Source of the DNA: a virus
Virus record (IMG/VR): IMGVR_UViG_3300031772_000052
Span: 1 to 50,772 of that record
Direction: 5' to 3' (one strand)
Length of the DNA: 50,772 nucleotides
The translations under genes and the position numbers were made by a program. The notes under the pieces were generated by a model, which was given only the letters and a program-made list of their open reading frames with translations, was not told where the DNA came from and searched no databases. Of the stretch, positions 16,146-24,315 are shown piece after piece. The number at the start of each line of letters is the position of its first letter. Within the stretch, counting starts at the first letter, position 1.

Positions 16146-16183
16146 GCGCATCGGTGCTTCTCCCACCGCTGCGCTGTTTTTTT
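16146..16183 (+). terminator. Intrinsic terminator of ssb operon
   Basis: GCGCA/TGCGC and CGGTG/CACCG form a stem with one mismatch, followed two bases later by seven T residues (16177-16183). This is a classical + strand terminator. The T tract leads into AGCTATCAGA, which contains the TGA and TAG of the convergent minus gene; the same 17 bases recur at the terminator near 30763. Confidence 0.85.
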
Positions 16184-16188
16184 AGCTA

Positions 16189-17208
16189 TCAGACGGACGC
16201 TCGAGCGCCGCGGGCCGGGTTGTTCAGTGACTTCGCAACATCGGAATGGTAGGCCCGGTTTGATGGCGGCTTGGCCGTCGGCTGAGACTTCGCCTTGCCG
16301 CCTCCTGGTGACGGCGCCGTGCTCTTTGGCTTCGGATAGGCACCGACGTGCCAGGACGCCGAGGCGCTTGCTCTGAGAGCGCCGCTGGCCTTCGGCGGAG
16401 CCGGCATCTTCGGAGCTGCGGCGTGCTTCTCACTGCCGCTCTGTCCTCTCAAGTAGTCAATCAGCTTCTGAGCCAGGACCGTCGCAATGACCGGCGCAGC
16501 TGCAACGCCGGCGTGCATGGCAAAGCCCGGCGCCAGCTCCTTGATGACGGGCAGCGCTTCCATGCCAAGACGGCGTGCCCCCTTGGCAGCGCGATAGGTA
16601 GCGCGGGCCTCCTCGGCCATTCCGGGGAGCTGAGTCGCGGCGACCAGTGCCGGGGCGTGTTTGTGAACGAACTTTCGAGCATCACTGTCGTCTTCCCCTG
16701 GAGGAAGGAGCGACGCTCCCATAATGCCAGTCCTGGTGAGTTTTCCGGGGGTCGTCTCAAAGAGGTCGTGCACTAGATGCCAGGCATCGCCAAGGGCCGG
16801 CCTCGAAGCGTGCCCGAGCTCATGAAAAGCAACCGGCAAGGAGCTTCTGTTTAGCTGGATCAGCTCTTCGGGGGCTTCCCCGCGCCAGCCGATGGCGCTC
16901 ATGACGTTCTTCCCGGCACGGGACAGGACGTCGTTTCGCTGGAAGTAGGACTCTGGTCCGCCAAGAATAGGAACTGAGACGTTCTCGGCTGCGGCGAAGT
17001 CTCGAATCTTTTTCACGTCACGAGGAGCAAACTCAGCGATCTCCTCGATTGGCTTGCCGTAGGACTTCCCCGGTACCGCAGTTCCCGTCTGCAGCTTCTC
17101 GTGAAGCGCCGCAGGAATTGAAGGAAGGAGCCTCTTCAGCAGCTCATTTGAGCCAGCCATTGCGCCGGCGCCCATTATCGAAGACCCAAGATCCTGATGT
17201 CTTTTCAT
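16189..17208 (-). CDS. Probable zinc metallopeptidase (HELGH), 339 aa
   Basis: Residues 129-133 (HELGH, in VAFHELGHAS) match the HExxH zinc/catalytic signature of zincin peptidases. A third metal ligand is not identified with certainty. After the catalytic region the chain becomes helical (EEARATYRAAKGARRLG), with a hydrophobic segment near residues 220-245 (APGFAMHAGVAAAPVIATVLA), then a Pro/Ala/Ser/Lys-rich tail (APKMPAPPKASGAL) likely disordered. The ATG overlaps the RNA polymerase stop (TGATG), so they are made together. Possible roles are virion maturation, processing of the polymerase, or action in the infected cell. The enzymatic call is from one motif. Confidence 0.55.
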   Translation of the reverse strand: MKRHQDLGSSIMGAGAMAGSNELLKRLLPSIPAALHEKLQTGTAVPGKSYGKPIEEIAEFAPRDVKKIRDFAAAENVSVPILGGPESYFQRNDVLSRAGKNVMSAIGWRGEAPEELIQLNRSSLPVAFHELGHASRPALGDAWHLVHDLFETTPGKLTRTGIMGASLLPPGEDDSDARKFVHKHAPALVAATQLPGMAEEARATYRAAKGARRLGMEALPVIKELAPGFAMHAGVAAAPVIATVLAQKLIDYLRGQSGSEKHAAAPKMPAPPKASGALRASASASWHVGAYPKPKSTAPSPGGGKAKSQPTAKPPSNRAYHSDVAKSLNNPARGARASV

Positions 17209-20200
17209 CAGTACTTTCCTTTTTCGCCGAGGCCAAATTCAGCCCCGTAGGCGAACGCCGGAATCGGAGAGTAGTCGTGAATGTCGCTCTCGGCCCCCTT
17301 GGCGACTCCTTGAAGTATACCCTCCTCGAGTCGCTGATACCCGAGATGTGACATCCAATCGTTTCGCATGAACGGAATCTGACCCACGCCAGTCAAGAAC
17401 GGCTCGTGAATGATGGGCTTGTTGCCTACTTTGACCTCGTGTTTTCCGAGTCCAATGATTGCCTTGGCAACCTGGTCGCTGATGAGCGTGCCGTGTTTGA
17501 AGTGTCCCACGTCCTCTTTTAGCACCATGCCGACCGCGTCGTTGACCGGCTTCTTTCCGGTCAGCTTGCGATTGAAGTCTTCGACGACCGTGTACGGCGC
17601 AATGTCGCCGTGAATGAAGGCGCTGTCCCCGGGGTCGATGACCTTAGTCGTGTTGGTCACTGAACGAATCACGGTCTCGATGGCACGGCGCTTCAGGCTG
17701 ATGTCCTGCTCTTTGTAGGACTGTTGAATCTGGTCGGTGATGTAGTTCTGCGCCGGCAGCATACCCTTGAGCCGCTGGAGCTCCTGCGGCTTGATGAGGC
17801 CCAAGGAGATAGCGTCGCCCTTGGCAATCTTCGAACCCACACGAACCCTGGGGTCAACCAAGTCCTTCGGGATGTAGTGCTTCTTTCCGCCGATCCAAAT
17901 GTTCTCGCCAACGTTACCCGCCGCCTTGTCGATCTTCTCGACCTTGCCGTCATGCTCTGAAAGCGTGGCCTTGCTAGGGATGACCTTTGGCATCTTGAGC
18001 AGCTTGTCGATCTTGTCGTAGCCCGAGATGATTCCACGTGACCCTGAAGCGCCGCCGGAGTGGAACGTTCTCAGGGTCATCTGAGTCAGGGGCTCTGACA
18101 TTGCCTGCCCCGAGATGACACCCACGTTCTCCCCGAGCGGAGGCAGCTGACCGTTCTCGTAGAGACCGTAGCACTTCGAGCAGGTACCTTTCGGGGCATG
18201 GCAGGTGAGCGGAGAGCGAACTTCGACTTCTTTGACCTTGCGCTCGCGAAAGATGTTCATCAGTCCAGGCGTCACCACGGTACCGGCGTGGGCGATCACG
18301 GTCGGTCCGACCTTGATGTCTCGGGCCAGGAAACGGTCTTCTATGTCTTTCCCTTGACTCCCAACCAGTAGCTTGATGCCGTCGTGAGTTTTGCAGTCCG
18401 CATCGGAAATGATGTTCGTTCCCGAGGTCGCCAGGATGTCCTTCGTGAACGCTCCTGGGTGTTGGGTCTGTAGTTGCTTGTCAATGGTGACGCGACGAGC
18501 TCCGTAGGACGTCTGCCAGTACTCCGAGAACGGCAAGCCCTCGGCGTAGGAGTGCGTCACGGGGATCGAAGACGGATCTCCGTGGTGGTTGTCGGTCATC
18601 GTCGGCCCAGAGATGATCTGCTTGAGCTGGCCGATGTTGCCGCGAGCCCCAGAGTTCACCATCTGGAAGAAGTTGTTGTGCTGCGATGCGAGCTCGCCGG
18701 GCAGCGCTTTGTTGATTGCCTTGTCGGCGGCGCCAATGAGGTCGGTGGCTTCCTTTTGCTTGGCGGCGTCGAACTTGCCGTGCATGTGAAGCTTCGCCAC
18801 GTCTGCCTGCATTTTCTTGGCGATGCCCTGCGTGATAGGCAGCGCCGGCGTCAGGTCCTTTAGGCCGACCGTGAAACCGATTCGATAGGCATGCTGATCG
18901 CCGGCGTCCTTGAGTTTGTCGACAACCTTTCCAAAGTGCGTCGGGTCATTCTTGGCAAGGTCTTCGAACAAGTCCCTCAGACCGTTTTTGTCCATGAGCT
19001 TGTTCTTGAACTTGCCCCGGATTCCCTCCGGGAGCTCGGAAAGTATCTTGTCTCTCTCTGCAGGACTCCCCTTTGACAGCATGAAAAGCCCGAGCGCCGC
19101 GTCAGCGCCGGGGCTGATGACGATTCCGCCCGTGCCTGGATTATAGAGGTTCCGAGAGGGGTACATCTTGCGAGCTTCCTCGACAGCGTCGGTGAGCAGC
19201 GGCACGTGCACGGTCATCGTGTCGCCATCGAAGTCGGCGTTGAATCCCTTGACCACGAGCGGCGGAATCTTGACCGCGTCGCCGTCAGTGATCTTTGGAT
19301 TGAACGCCATGAGTCCGAACTTATGCAGCGTCGGCGCTCGGTTCAAAATGACCGGACGGTCCTTCATGACCGCCTCGAGCGACGATCTCGCCATGGTCGT
19401 GCGGGCGTCGTATTCGTTCATCGCCTCGTCGGGCTTTTTGCCAAGTCCGACCATCTGGCGAATCGCAAACGGCCGGAAGAGATTCCAGGCCATGTCCTCG
19501 GGAAGTCCAACCTCGTCGATGCCGAGCTTGGGTTCTGGGATGATCGTGCCGCGGCCGACTAGGTTCTGCTTGCGTCGGATGACTTCACGCTGGAAGAAGC
19601 CCTCCTTGGCAGGCTTTCCGGCGATCTGTTGGATGAACCCCTTTGGAGTTCGCGACTGCTGATAGAACGCAATCGGCTCGCCAAGTCCGGCCAGCGCCTT
19701 GGCGCCATTGTAGAGATTCTCCCGGAGCTCCGACTTCACGTCCTCTGGGATGTAGTGAACGCCGTGCTGCCACTTGAGCTCGTTGTTGATGAGACCCAGG
19801 TCGCGATAGAGCCAGTTGATTCCCTGAACCGACAACGAGCCATCTGGCAGCGGAGAGACCGGACGGTACTGAGGTGGGAGTACCGGGATCTTCGTTTGAA
19901 CGTAGGCGTCCTCGGGGCGAAGCTTGTTCTTCTTCAGCGCATGAAGGTATTTGAGCTGCTTGTTTGCCTTGTCGAGCTTCACCGGTGTCGATGCGGTCTT
20001 CGCTGCGTCAGTCCACTTCTTGATGTCTTCGTCGATATCGATGCGACTCAGCAGTTCCTTGACGGCGGCGCCGCCCGTGAGGCCGTGTTGTTCTGCGTTC
20101 CATTCGTTCGTCTTGGGATCGAAGAACAGCTTGCCGTTGACGAGACCCGAGAACTGTTTGTTGTTCATCCCGGTCAGGGTCTTGATGGGCGTCTCAAAGA

Positions 20201-23200
20201 CAGGATTCGGCATCGGCTCGGCCAGGTCAATGTGACCCCACTGGTCGTGGTCGCGACCGAAGATGATCGGGTCCATGAACCCGCCCTTTTCCTGCTGCAG
20301 GTCTTTGGCTCGAAGGAACATAGGCTCCTTCACCGCGCCTGAGCTCAGCCGAGTCGTTTCCTTGTCCGTCATCGGCTGGAGGACCATCTTGGAGCCGCGG
20401 CGCTCAACGTTGACGCCGGCGGCCTTCAGGTAGGACTCGAACTTCTTGTAGGCGAACGTTGGCTCAGGCGGTGGCTTAACCAAGCCCGCGGCACTACCGG
20501 CTCTCAGCCACTGCCAGAACTGGTCGTTCTTCGACGCCTTGTAGGTCGCCATCTCTCGAAGGTTCGCTCGAGCGCCGTGGGCCAACGCCGAGTACATCGT
20601 CAGAAGATCGACAGCCTTTGAACCTTCTTCGCCACCGCGGAGTGGTGCTCGGTTGATGTCGTACTTGCCTTCCTCGCGAGCAGAGAACTGGGACGTGGCC
20701 TGCTTGGTCAGCTTCAAGATGAACTGCGGACCGACGAGAACTTCGCCGATTGGTTTGTTCGTTGTTGGATCGAAGAGCAGTTCAGTGTCCTTGAGGTTGT
20801 GCTTTTTGAGGTCGTCCTTGACCTTCTGCGTGTAGTCCTCGTTCGAGAAGTTCTCGACGATGTAGGGCTTGCCGGTCTTTTCCGCAATCTTCGCCGCGGC
20901 GGTTTCAAGAATCTGCGACGGATTGATACGGGTCACGATGCCGTGCGGATTCAAGATGATGTCGATGGGCTTTCCGGCGGCGTCATGAGGAGACTCTCCG
21001 TCGGGAATGATCTTTGTGATGATGCCCTTGGCGCCGTGACGGTTCGTCAACTTGTCGCCAATCTGAGCGGGCTCGACGGTCTTGACGTAGACCTTGACCT
21101 TGCCAGCCGTTCGCACGACATCGACCACTTCTCCGTCGACCTCGTTGTCCCAGGTCTCTTTGAACGGTCGCTTGGGAGGAAGGCGCGTCAGCTTTGAAAG
21201 CTGAATCGAGTCCGGGTCGGTCTTGTTGTCCCGGACGCCGACCCACATCGGATCGCCCTTGTGAAGGACTTGCCCTTTTTTGACAACACCGTCTCCGTCG
21301 AGCTTTGCGACCTGGTTGTTGGTCAAGTCGTTCTGTCGCCAAGCGGTGTACTTGTTCATGGAGAGCTCGGCGTCTTTGTCGAGGGCGTCACCGAATTTGT
21401 ACATGTGCTCGCTTGAGAGCTTGGCCGCGGCGGACTCCGTGATGACGATGCCGTCCTCAAAGTTGTACCCCTTGAAGGGGACGTAGCCGGCGCGGAGATT
21501 GGTACCGATCGCTAGGTGACCATCTCTGGTGAAGTTCGAGTCAGCGATGACGTCGCCTTTTTTGACCTTGTGACCTGCTTCAACAAGCGGAACGGCGTGA
21601 AGGAACGCTTTGGAGTTCAGTGGGTAGTTGTTGAAAAGCGGCTGCTCGACGGAACCGTCCTTCGTCTTGATGTGAATTCGGTTCGCCGTGACCTTCTCGA
21701 TGACGCCGTCTTCCTTGGCGGAGATGGAGTATCCGCTGCCAATGTGCTTCTCGATGGTGTCCTTGCCGAGCTTGACCTGGACGAGCGGCGCCTCCCTATG
21801 AACGAGAGGAATGGCTTGCTCGAGCATCTTCGTTGCCATGAGGCCGCGGACGCCCTGGGCCGAAGGGAGAAAAGGAATCACGTTTGACGAGATAGAGAAC
21901 GCCTGCTTCGCATTCGGCAGTACCAGGTCAACGTCCGCAGCGTTGACCACCTGCATGTCGCCGCCGGCCATCGCCTTGACCTTGGTTCCAACGAACTTGC
22001 CTTCTCGGAACTGGTCCGGCATCGCGACGATCTTCGACTGGAAGTCCGCCGGCGAAACACTCACGTACTGCTTGGTCTTCGGGTCATAGAGCCTAGCGAG
22101 AAGCTGCCCCTTGTTGTTCTTCGAAGCCCCGAGCGGGAGCTGCATCACTGTTCCGATGTTTCCAGATTCTGGCGTGTGAATCGGGTCGATGAAGCCGAGG
22201 TGCGAAGGGTGCACCATGCGCTCTTCTTCTTTGATGGCATGCTCGGATTGAGCGCCACCCTCGCCGCTGATGGTGACCTTCGACAGCCCGTTCAGGATGT
22301 GCAGCGGGTTGTTCTGCTCGGGAGTATGCGAAAGATCTGTCTGCGTAAAAAACGTATCGAAGATGGGTGTAAACTCCTGGGCGGCAACGACACGGCTGAC
22401 CTGTGACGGCAGGTTTCTTCGGTTGTTGAGTCGAGAGGCGATCTTCCGACGGAACTCTTGAATCTTCGGAGCAAAACCACCGTCCTCGGTGATCATGCGC
22501 TCCTTGATGAAATCCGCGACAGACAGGATCTTCTTGAACTCGATCGATTGCCGGTCGTCGGGCTGTCGCTCTCCTCGATAGGTTCTCAGAAGTTCATGGG
22601 CTCCACGGACGAGAATGTCCGGAGTCACACGCTCAATCGGAGATCCGAGGGTTTTTTGCGTCACCTCGGGGGCAAGCTTCTTGTCGGCCAGGAACTCAGC
22701 GAATCCCTTGGCCGCCGACTCCGGAGAGTCGTACTGCTCGCCCGTAAAGAACGCGGCGACCTTCTTTGCCGCTGTCGCTTGACGGGCCGGAAGAAATCCC
22801 TTGTTGGCGTCGAGAAGATCCTGTCCCCATTGCTTCGCCATCATCCCGTCGCTGACGCCCATTTGCGACAAGATTGGATAGAGCGGTTGCTTGCCCTGCT
22901 TTTTGACCAAGTAGAACACGCCGCTTTCTTGGTCGAGGGCGATGTCAAACGGCTTTCCGGGAATATTGAACTCGGTCTTGTACTGCGCCTTGTTCGCCAG
23001 CTGCGTGACGTAGACACCCGGCTTTCGCCGGAGCTGATTGTTCACCTGGTAGTGCTTGCCGCCAATGATAAAGCTGCCGATGTCGGTCCCTTTTGGAAGG
23101 ACCGCGACCTTCACCTTGTTCGCTTCTGAGATGACCTTCCCGGTTTGGCGGTCGAGGAGCTCGAGCGAGGCGTAGACCGGGACGCCCCAGGTCTTGTCGT

Positions 23201-23375
23201 TACGAACGGCTTGCTTCTGGGACTCCCAGTCAGCCGGATCAACCGTGTCATCGATCCAGACCTTGTTCGCTTTTAGCTGTCGGTACCGTCCGTCAATGTT
23301 TAAGGCCTTGGTGAACGCCGAAACGGTGTCTTGCTTCATGCGTTCGAACTGACTCTGATAATCAAATGTCTCCAT
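17208..23375 (-). CDS. Single-chain beta-beta' RNA polymerase, 2055 aa
   Basis: The polypeptide holds RpoB-type motifs followed by RpoC-type motifs. Beta side: HPSHLGFIDPIHTPES (~391), GYNFEDGIVITES (~638) and IGDKLTNRHGAKGII (~774). Beta' side: GHIDLAEPMPNPVFETP (~1049), TKIPVLPPQYRPV (~1163), RPVILNRAPTLHKFG (~1342), active-site NADFDGD (~1381, three Mg-binding Asp), SGARGNIGQLKQ (~1577), and the trigger-loop region around YGARRVTIDKQLQT (~1626). The beta' zinc-2 ligands remain (DADC~1663 and CHAPKGTCSKC ~1727-1737); the N-terminal zinc-1 cysteines of bacterial beta' are missing. It is about 700 residues shorter than E. coli beta plus beta'. ATG 23375 (GAGAG, 5-base spacer) is preferred to GTG 23381. 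It catalyses DNA-directed RNA synthesis; no alpha or omega gene is seen. A sigma-like gene is at 45713-46558. Confidence 0.95.
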   Translation of the reverse strand: METFDYQSQFERMKQDTVSAFTKALNIDGRYRQLKANKVWIDDTVDPADWESQKQAVRNDKTWGVPVYASLELLDRQTGKVISEANKVKVAVLPKGTDIGSFIIGGKHYQVNNQLRRKPGVYVTQLANKAQYKTEFNIPGKPFDIALDQESGVFYLVKKQGKQPLYPILSQMGVSDGMMAKQWGQDLLDANKGFLPARQATAAKKVAAFFTGEQYDSPESAAKGFAEFLADKKLAPEVTQKTLGSPIERVTPDILVRGAHELLRTYRGERQPDDRQSIEFKKILSVADFIKERMITEDGGFAPKIQEFRRKIASRLNNRRNLPSQVSRVVAAQEFTPIFDTFFTQTDLSHTPEQNNPLHILNGLSKVTISGEGGAQSEHAIKEEERMVHPSHLGFIDPIHTPESGNIGTVMQLPLGASKNNKGQLLARLYDPKTKQYVSVSPADFQSKIVAMPDQFREGKFVGTKVKAMAGGDMQVVNAADVDLVLPNAKQAFSISSNVIPFLPSAQGVRGLMATKMLEQAIPLVHREAPLVQVKLGKDTIEKHIGSGYSISAKEDGVIEKVTANRIHIKTKDGSVEQPLFNNYPLNSKAFLHAVPLVEAGHKVKKGDVIADSNFTRDGHLAIGTNLRAGYVPFKGYNFEDGIVITESAAAKLSSEHMYKFGDALDKDAELSMNKYTAWRQNDLTNNQVAKLDGDGVVKKGQVLHKGDPMWVGVRDNKTDPDSIQLSKLTRLPPKRPFKETWDNEVDGEVVDVVRTAGKVKVYVKTVEPAQIGDKLTNRHGAKGIITKIIPDGESPHDAAGKPIDIILNPHGIVTRINPSQILETAAAKIAEKTGKPYIVENFSNEDYTQKVKDDLKKHNLKDTELLFDPTTNKPIGEVLVGPQFILKLTKQATSQFSAREEGKYDINRAPLRGGEEGSKAVDLLTMYSALAHGARANLREMATYKASKNDQFWQWLRAGSAAGLVKPPPEPTFAYKKFESYLKAAGVNVERRGSKMVLQPMTDKETTRLSSGAVKEPMFLRAKDLQQEKGGFMDPIIFGRDHDQWGHIDLAEPMPNPVFETPIKTLTGMNNKQFSGLVNGKLFFDPKTNEWNAEQHGLTGGAAVKELLSRIDIDEDIKKWTDAAKTASTPVKLDKANKQLKYLHALKKNKLRPEDAYVQTKIPVLPPQYRPVSPLPDGSLSVQGINWLYRDLGLINNELKWQHGVHYIPEDVKSELRENLYNGAKALAGLGEPIAFYQQSRTPKGFIQQIAGKPAKEGFFQREVIRRKQNLVGRGTIIPEPKLGIDEVGLPEDMAWNLFRPFAIRQMVGLGKKPDEAMNEYDARTTMARSSLEAVMKDRPVILNRAPTLHKFGLMAFNPKITDGDAVKIPPLVVKGFNADFDGDTMTVHVPLLTDAVEEARKMYPSRNLYNPGTGGIVISPGADAALGLFMLSKGSPAERDKILSELPEGIRGKFKNKLMDKNGLRDLFEDLAKNDPTHFGKVVDKLKDAGDQHAYRIGFTVGLKDLTPALPITQGIAKKMQADVAKLHMHGKFDAAKQKEATDLIGAADKAINKALPGELASQHNNFFQMVNSGARGNIGQLKQIISGPTMTDNHHGDPSSIPVTHSYAEGLPFSEYWQTSYGARRVTIDKQLQTQHPGAFTKDILATSGTNIISDADCKTHDGIKLLVGSQGKDIEDRFLARDIKVGPTVIAHAGTVVTPGLMNIFRERKVKEVEVRSPLTCHAPKGTCSKCYGLYENGQLPPLGENVGVISGQAMSEPLTQMTLRTFHSGGASGSRGIISGYDKIDKLLKMPKVIPSKATLSEHDGKVEKIDKAAGNVGENIWIGGKKHYIPKDLVDPRVRVGSKIAKGDAISLGLIKPQELQRLKGMLPAQNYITDQIQQSYKEQDISLKRRAIETVIRSVTNTTKVIDPGDSAFIHGDIAPYTVVEDFNRKLTGKKPVNDAVGMVLKEDVGHFKHGTLISDQVAKAIIGLGKHEVKVGNKPIIHEPFLTGVGQIPFMRNDWMSHLGYQRLEEGILQGVAKGAESDIHDYSPIPAFAYGAEFGLGEKGKY

Positions 23376-23454
23376 GAGCACTCTCAGTGTTGCGGAATAA
23401 GTTCATTGAAGGCAAACCTATTCATCACGGAACTTTACCAAGGAGAGCGGCCAG
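23376..23454. promoter_or_regulatory. Divergent region between RNA polymerase and + membrane gene
   Basis: This 79-bp gap must start transcription of the polymerase operon (minus) and of the 152-aa gene (plus). On the + strand TGCGGAATAAG (23391-23401) lies 54 bases before ATG 23455 and resembles the CGGGTATAAGA before ssb. An AGGAG for the + gene lies at about 23441-23445. On the minus strand no strong sigma-70 -35/-10 pair stands out. Confidence 0.35.
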
Positions 23455-23913
23455 ATGATAAGCATGTTTCGTAAGGCAAGAGAGCGAAGACTAGCACGTG
23501 CAACCAGCTCCGTATCGGCCGCCGTCGTTGCTACCGCAGTCGCCGCTACTGCAGGTGTGATGATCTTGAGGTCAGTTCCGTCGCTGAGCGACCTCGGGAC
23601 CACGGTCGTCAGTTCCGCGACTGGATCGCTAGTTGGCGTGTGGGCCAAGCACATTGCAGGCGTCCTGGTGTGCGGCGCCCTGATTGCTCTTGGTAATTGG
23701 ATTTACACGATGTTCAGCGCTCAATGGAGTCAAGCAGGCATGCCAGATCTCCCTCCTATGATTTCAAGGCCAGGTCCCGCAAACGGAGCCATTCCTATCT
23801 CGCCAAACCAGGCCCCAGCACAAGGAGCCCGCGGTTCGATGTTCACTCAAAACGTTTCTGCGCCGGCCGGCCAGAAAGCAGCTCCGTCGTTTCTCGACGA
23901 GTATCGCGACTAA
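23455..23913 (+). CDS. Small two-span membrane protein, 152 aa
   Basis: The basic N-terminus (MISMFRKARERRLARA) is followed by a hydrophobic helix (SAAVVATAVAATAGVMIL, residues ~20-38) and a second (HIAGVLVCGALIALGNWIY, ~66-84). The C-terminal ~65 residues are Pro/Gly/Ala-rich and probably disordered (PPMISRPGPANGAIPISPNQ). The start follows AGGAG by 9 bases. It is the only gene of a + island between the RNA polymerase and the portal cluster and ends in its own terminator. It could be a holin-like or host-membrane protein; no family is recognised. Confidence 0.65.
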   Translation: MISMFRKARERRLARATSSVSAAVVATAVAATAGVMILRSVPSLSDLGTTVVSSATGSLVGVWAKHIAGVLVCGALIALGNWIYTMFSAQWSQAGMPDLPPMISRPGPANGAIPISPNQAPAQGARGSMFTQNVSAPAGQKAAPSFLDEYRD

Positions 23914-23920
23914 AACAGAG

Positions 23921-23963
23921 CCGCGGCTTCGCTAGTCCAGGGAGCCGCGGATGTAATTTTTTT
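23921..23963 (+). terminator. Intrinsic terminator of 152-aa gene
   Basis: CCGCGGCT (23921-23928) pairs with AGCCGCGG (23943-23950), followed by ATGTAA and seven T residues (23957-23963). The last T residues form the TAA stop of the convergent minus gene that starts at 24315. On the minus strand the hairpin is followed by CTCTGTTTTAG, so weak termination of the portal operon is also possible. Confidence 0.8.
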
Positions 23964-24315
23964 ACGTATCACCGGCGCCGACTTCTCGCTCTTGAGACCA
24001 TTCACGCGGAGCTTCGGATTTCTCGACAGATTCCGTCGCTGGCTTGACCGGCTTTTCCCACCACTGAAGCATCATGTAGAGATCTTCGGTGGTGGTGCGA
24101 ATCTGATTGTCGCCGTCGCCCTCAACGGTCGTGGTCTTTCGTGTGAACTGCTGAATGTGTTCGATCGTGATTCCGCTCGAGCGATCGTTCGCCTGAGTCC
24201 GAATCTCCTCATAGGCCTCGAGTTCGTCCGCTTCGAACAGGTTGAAGTTCTTGACGTGGAACTTCCCGAGGTCCCTTTTTCCGCCTGGGGCCATGAGCGG
24301 CGTGACCTTGCTCAT
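23962..24315 (-). CDS. Small acidic protein downstream of portal, 117 aa
   Basis: The sequence is hydrophilic and helical (FEADELEAYEEIRTQANDR), with a Glu/Lys-rich tail. It starts by ATGA overlap with the portal stop and is the last gene of the portal operon. Its location is suggestive of a head- or connector-associated protein. No family is recognised. Confidence 0.65.
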   Translation of the reverse strand: MSKVTPLMAPGGKRDLGKFHVKNFNLFEADELEAYEEIRTQANDRSSGITIEHIQQFTRKTTTVEGDGDNQIRTTTEDLYMMLQWWEKPVKPATESVEKSEAPREWSQEREVGAGDT

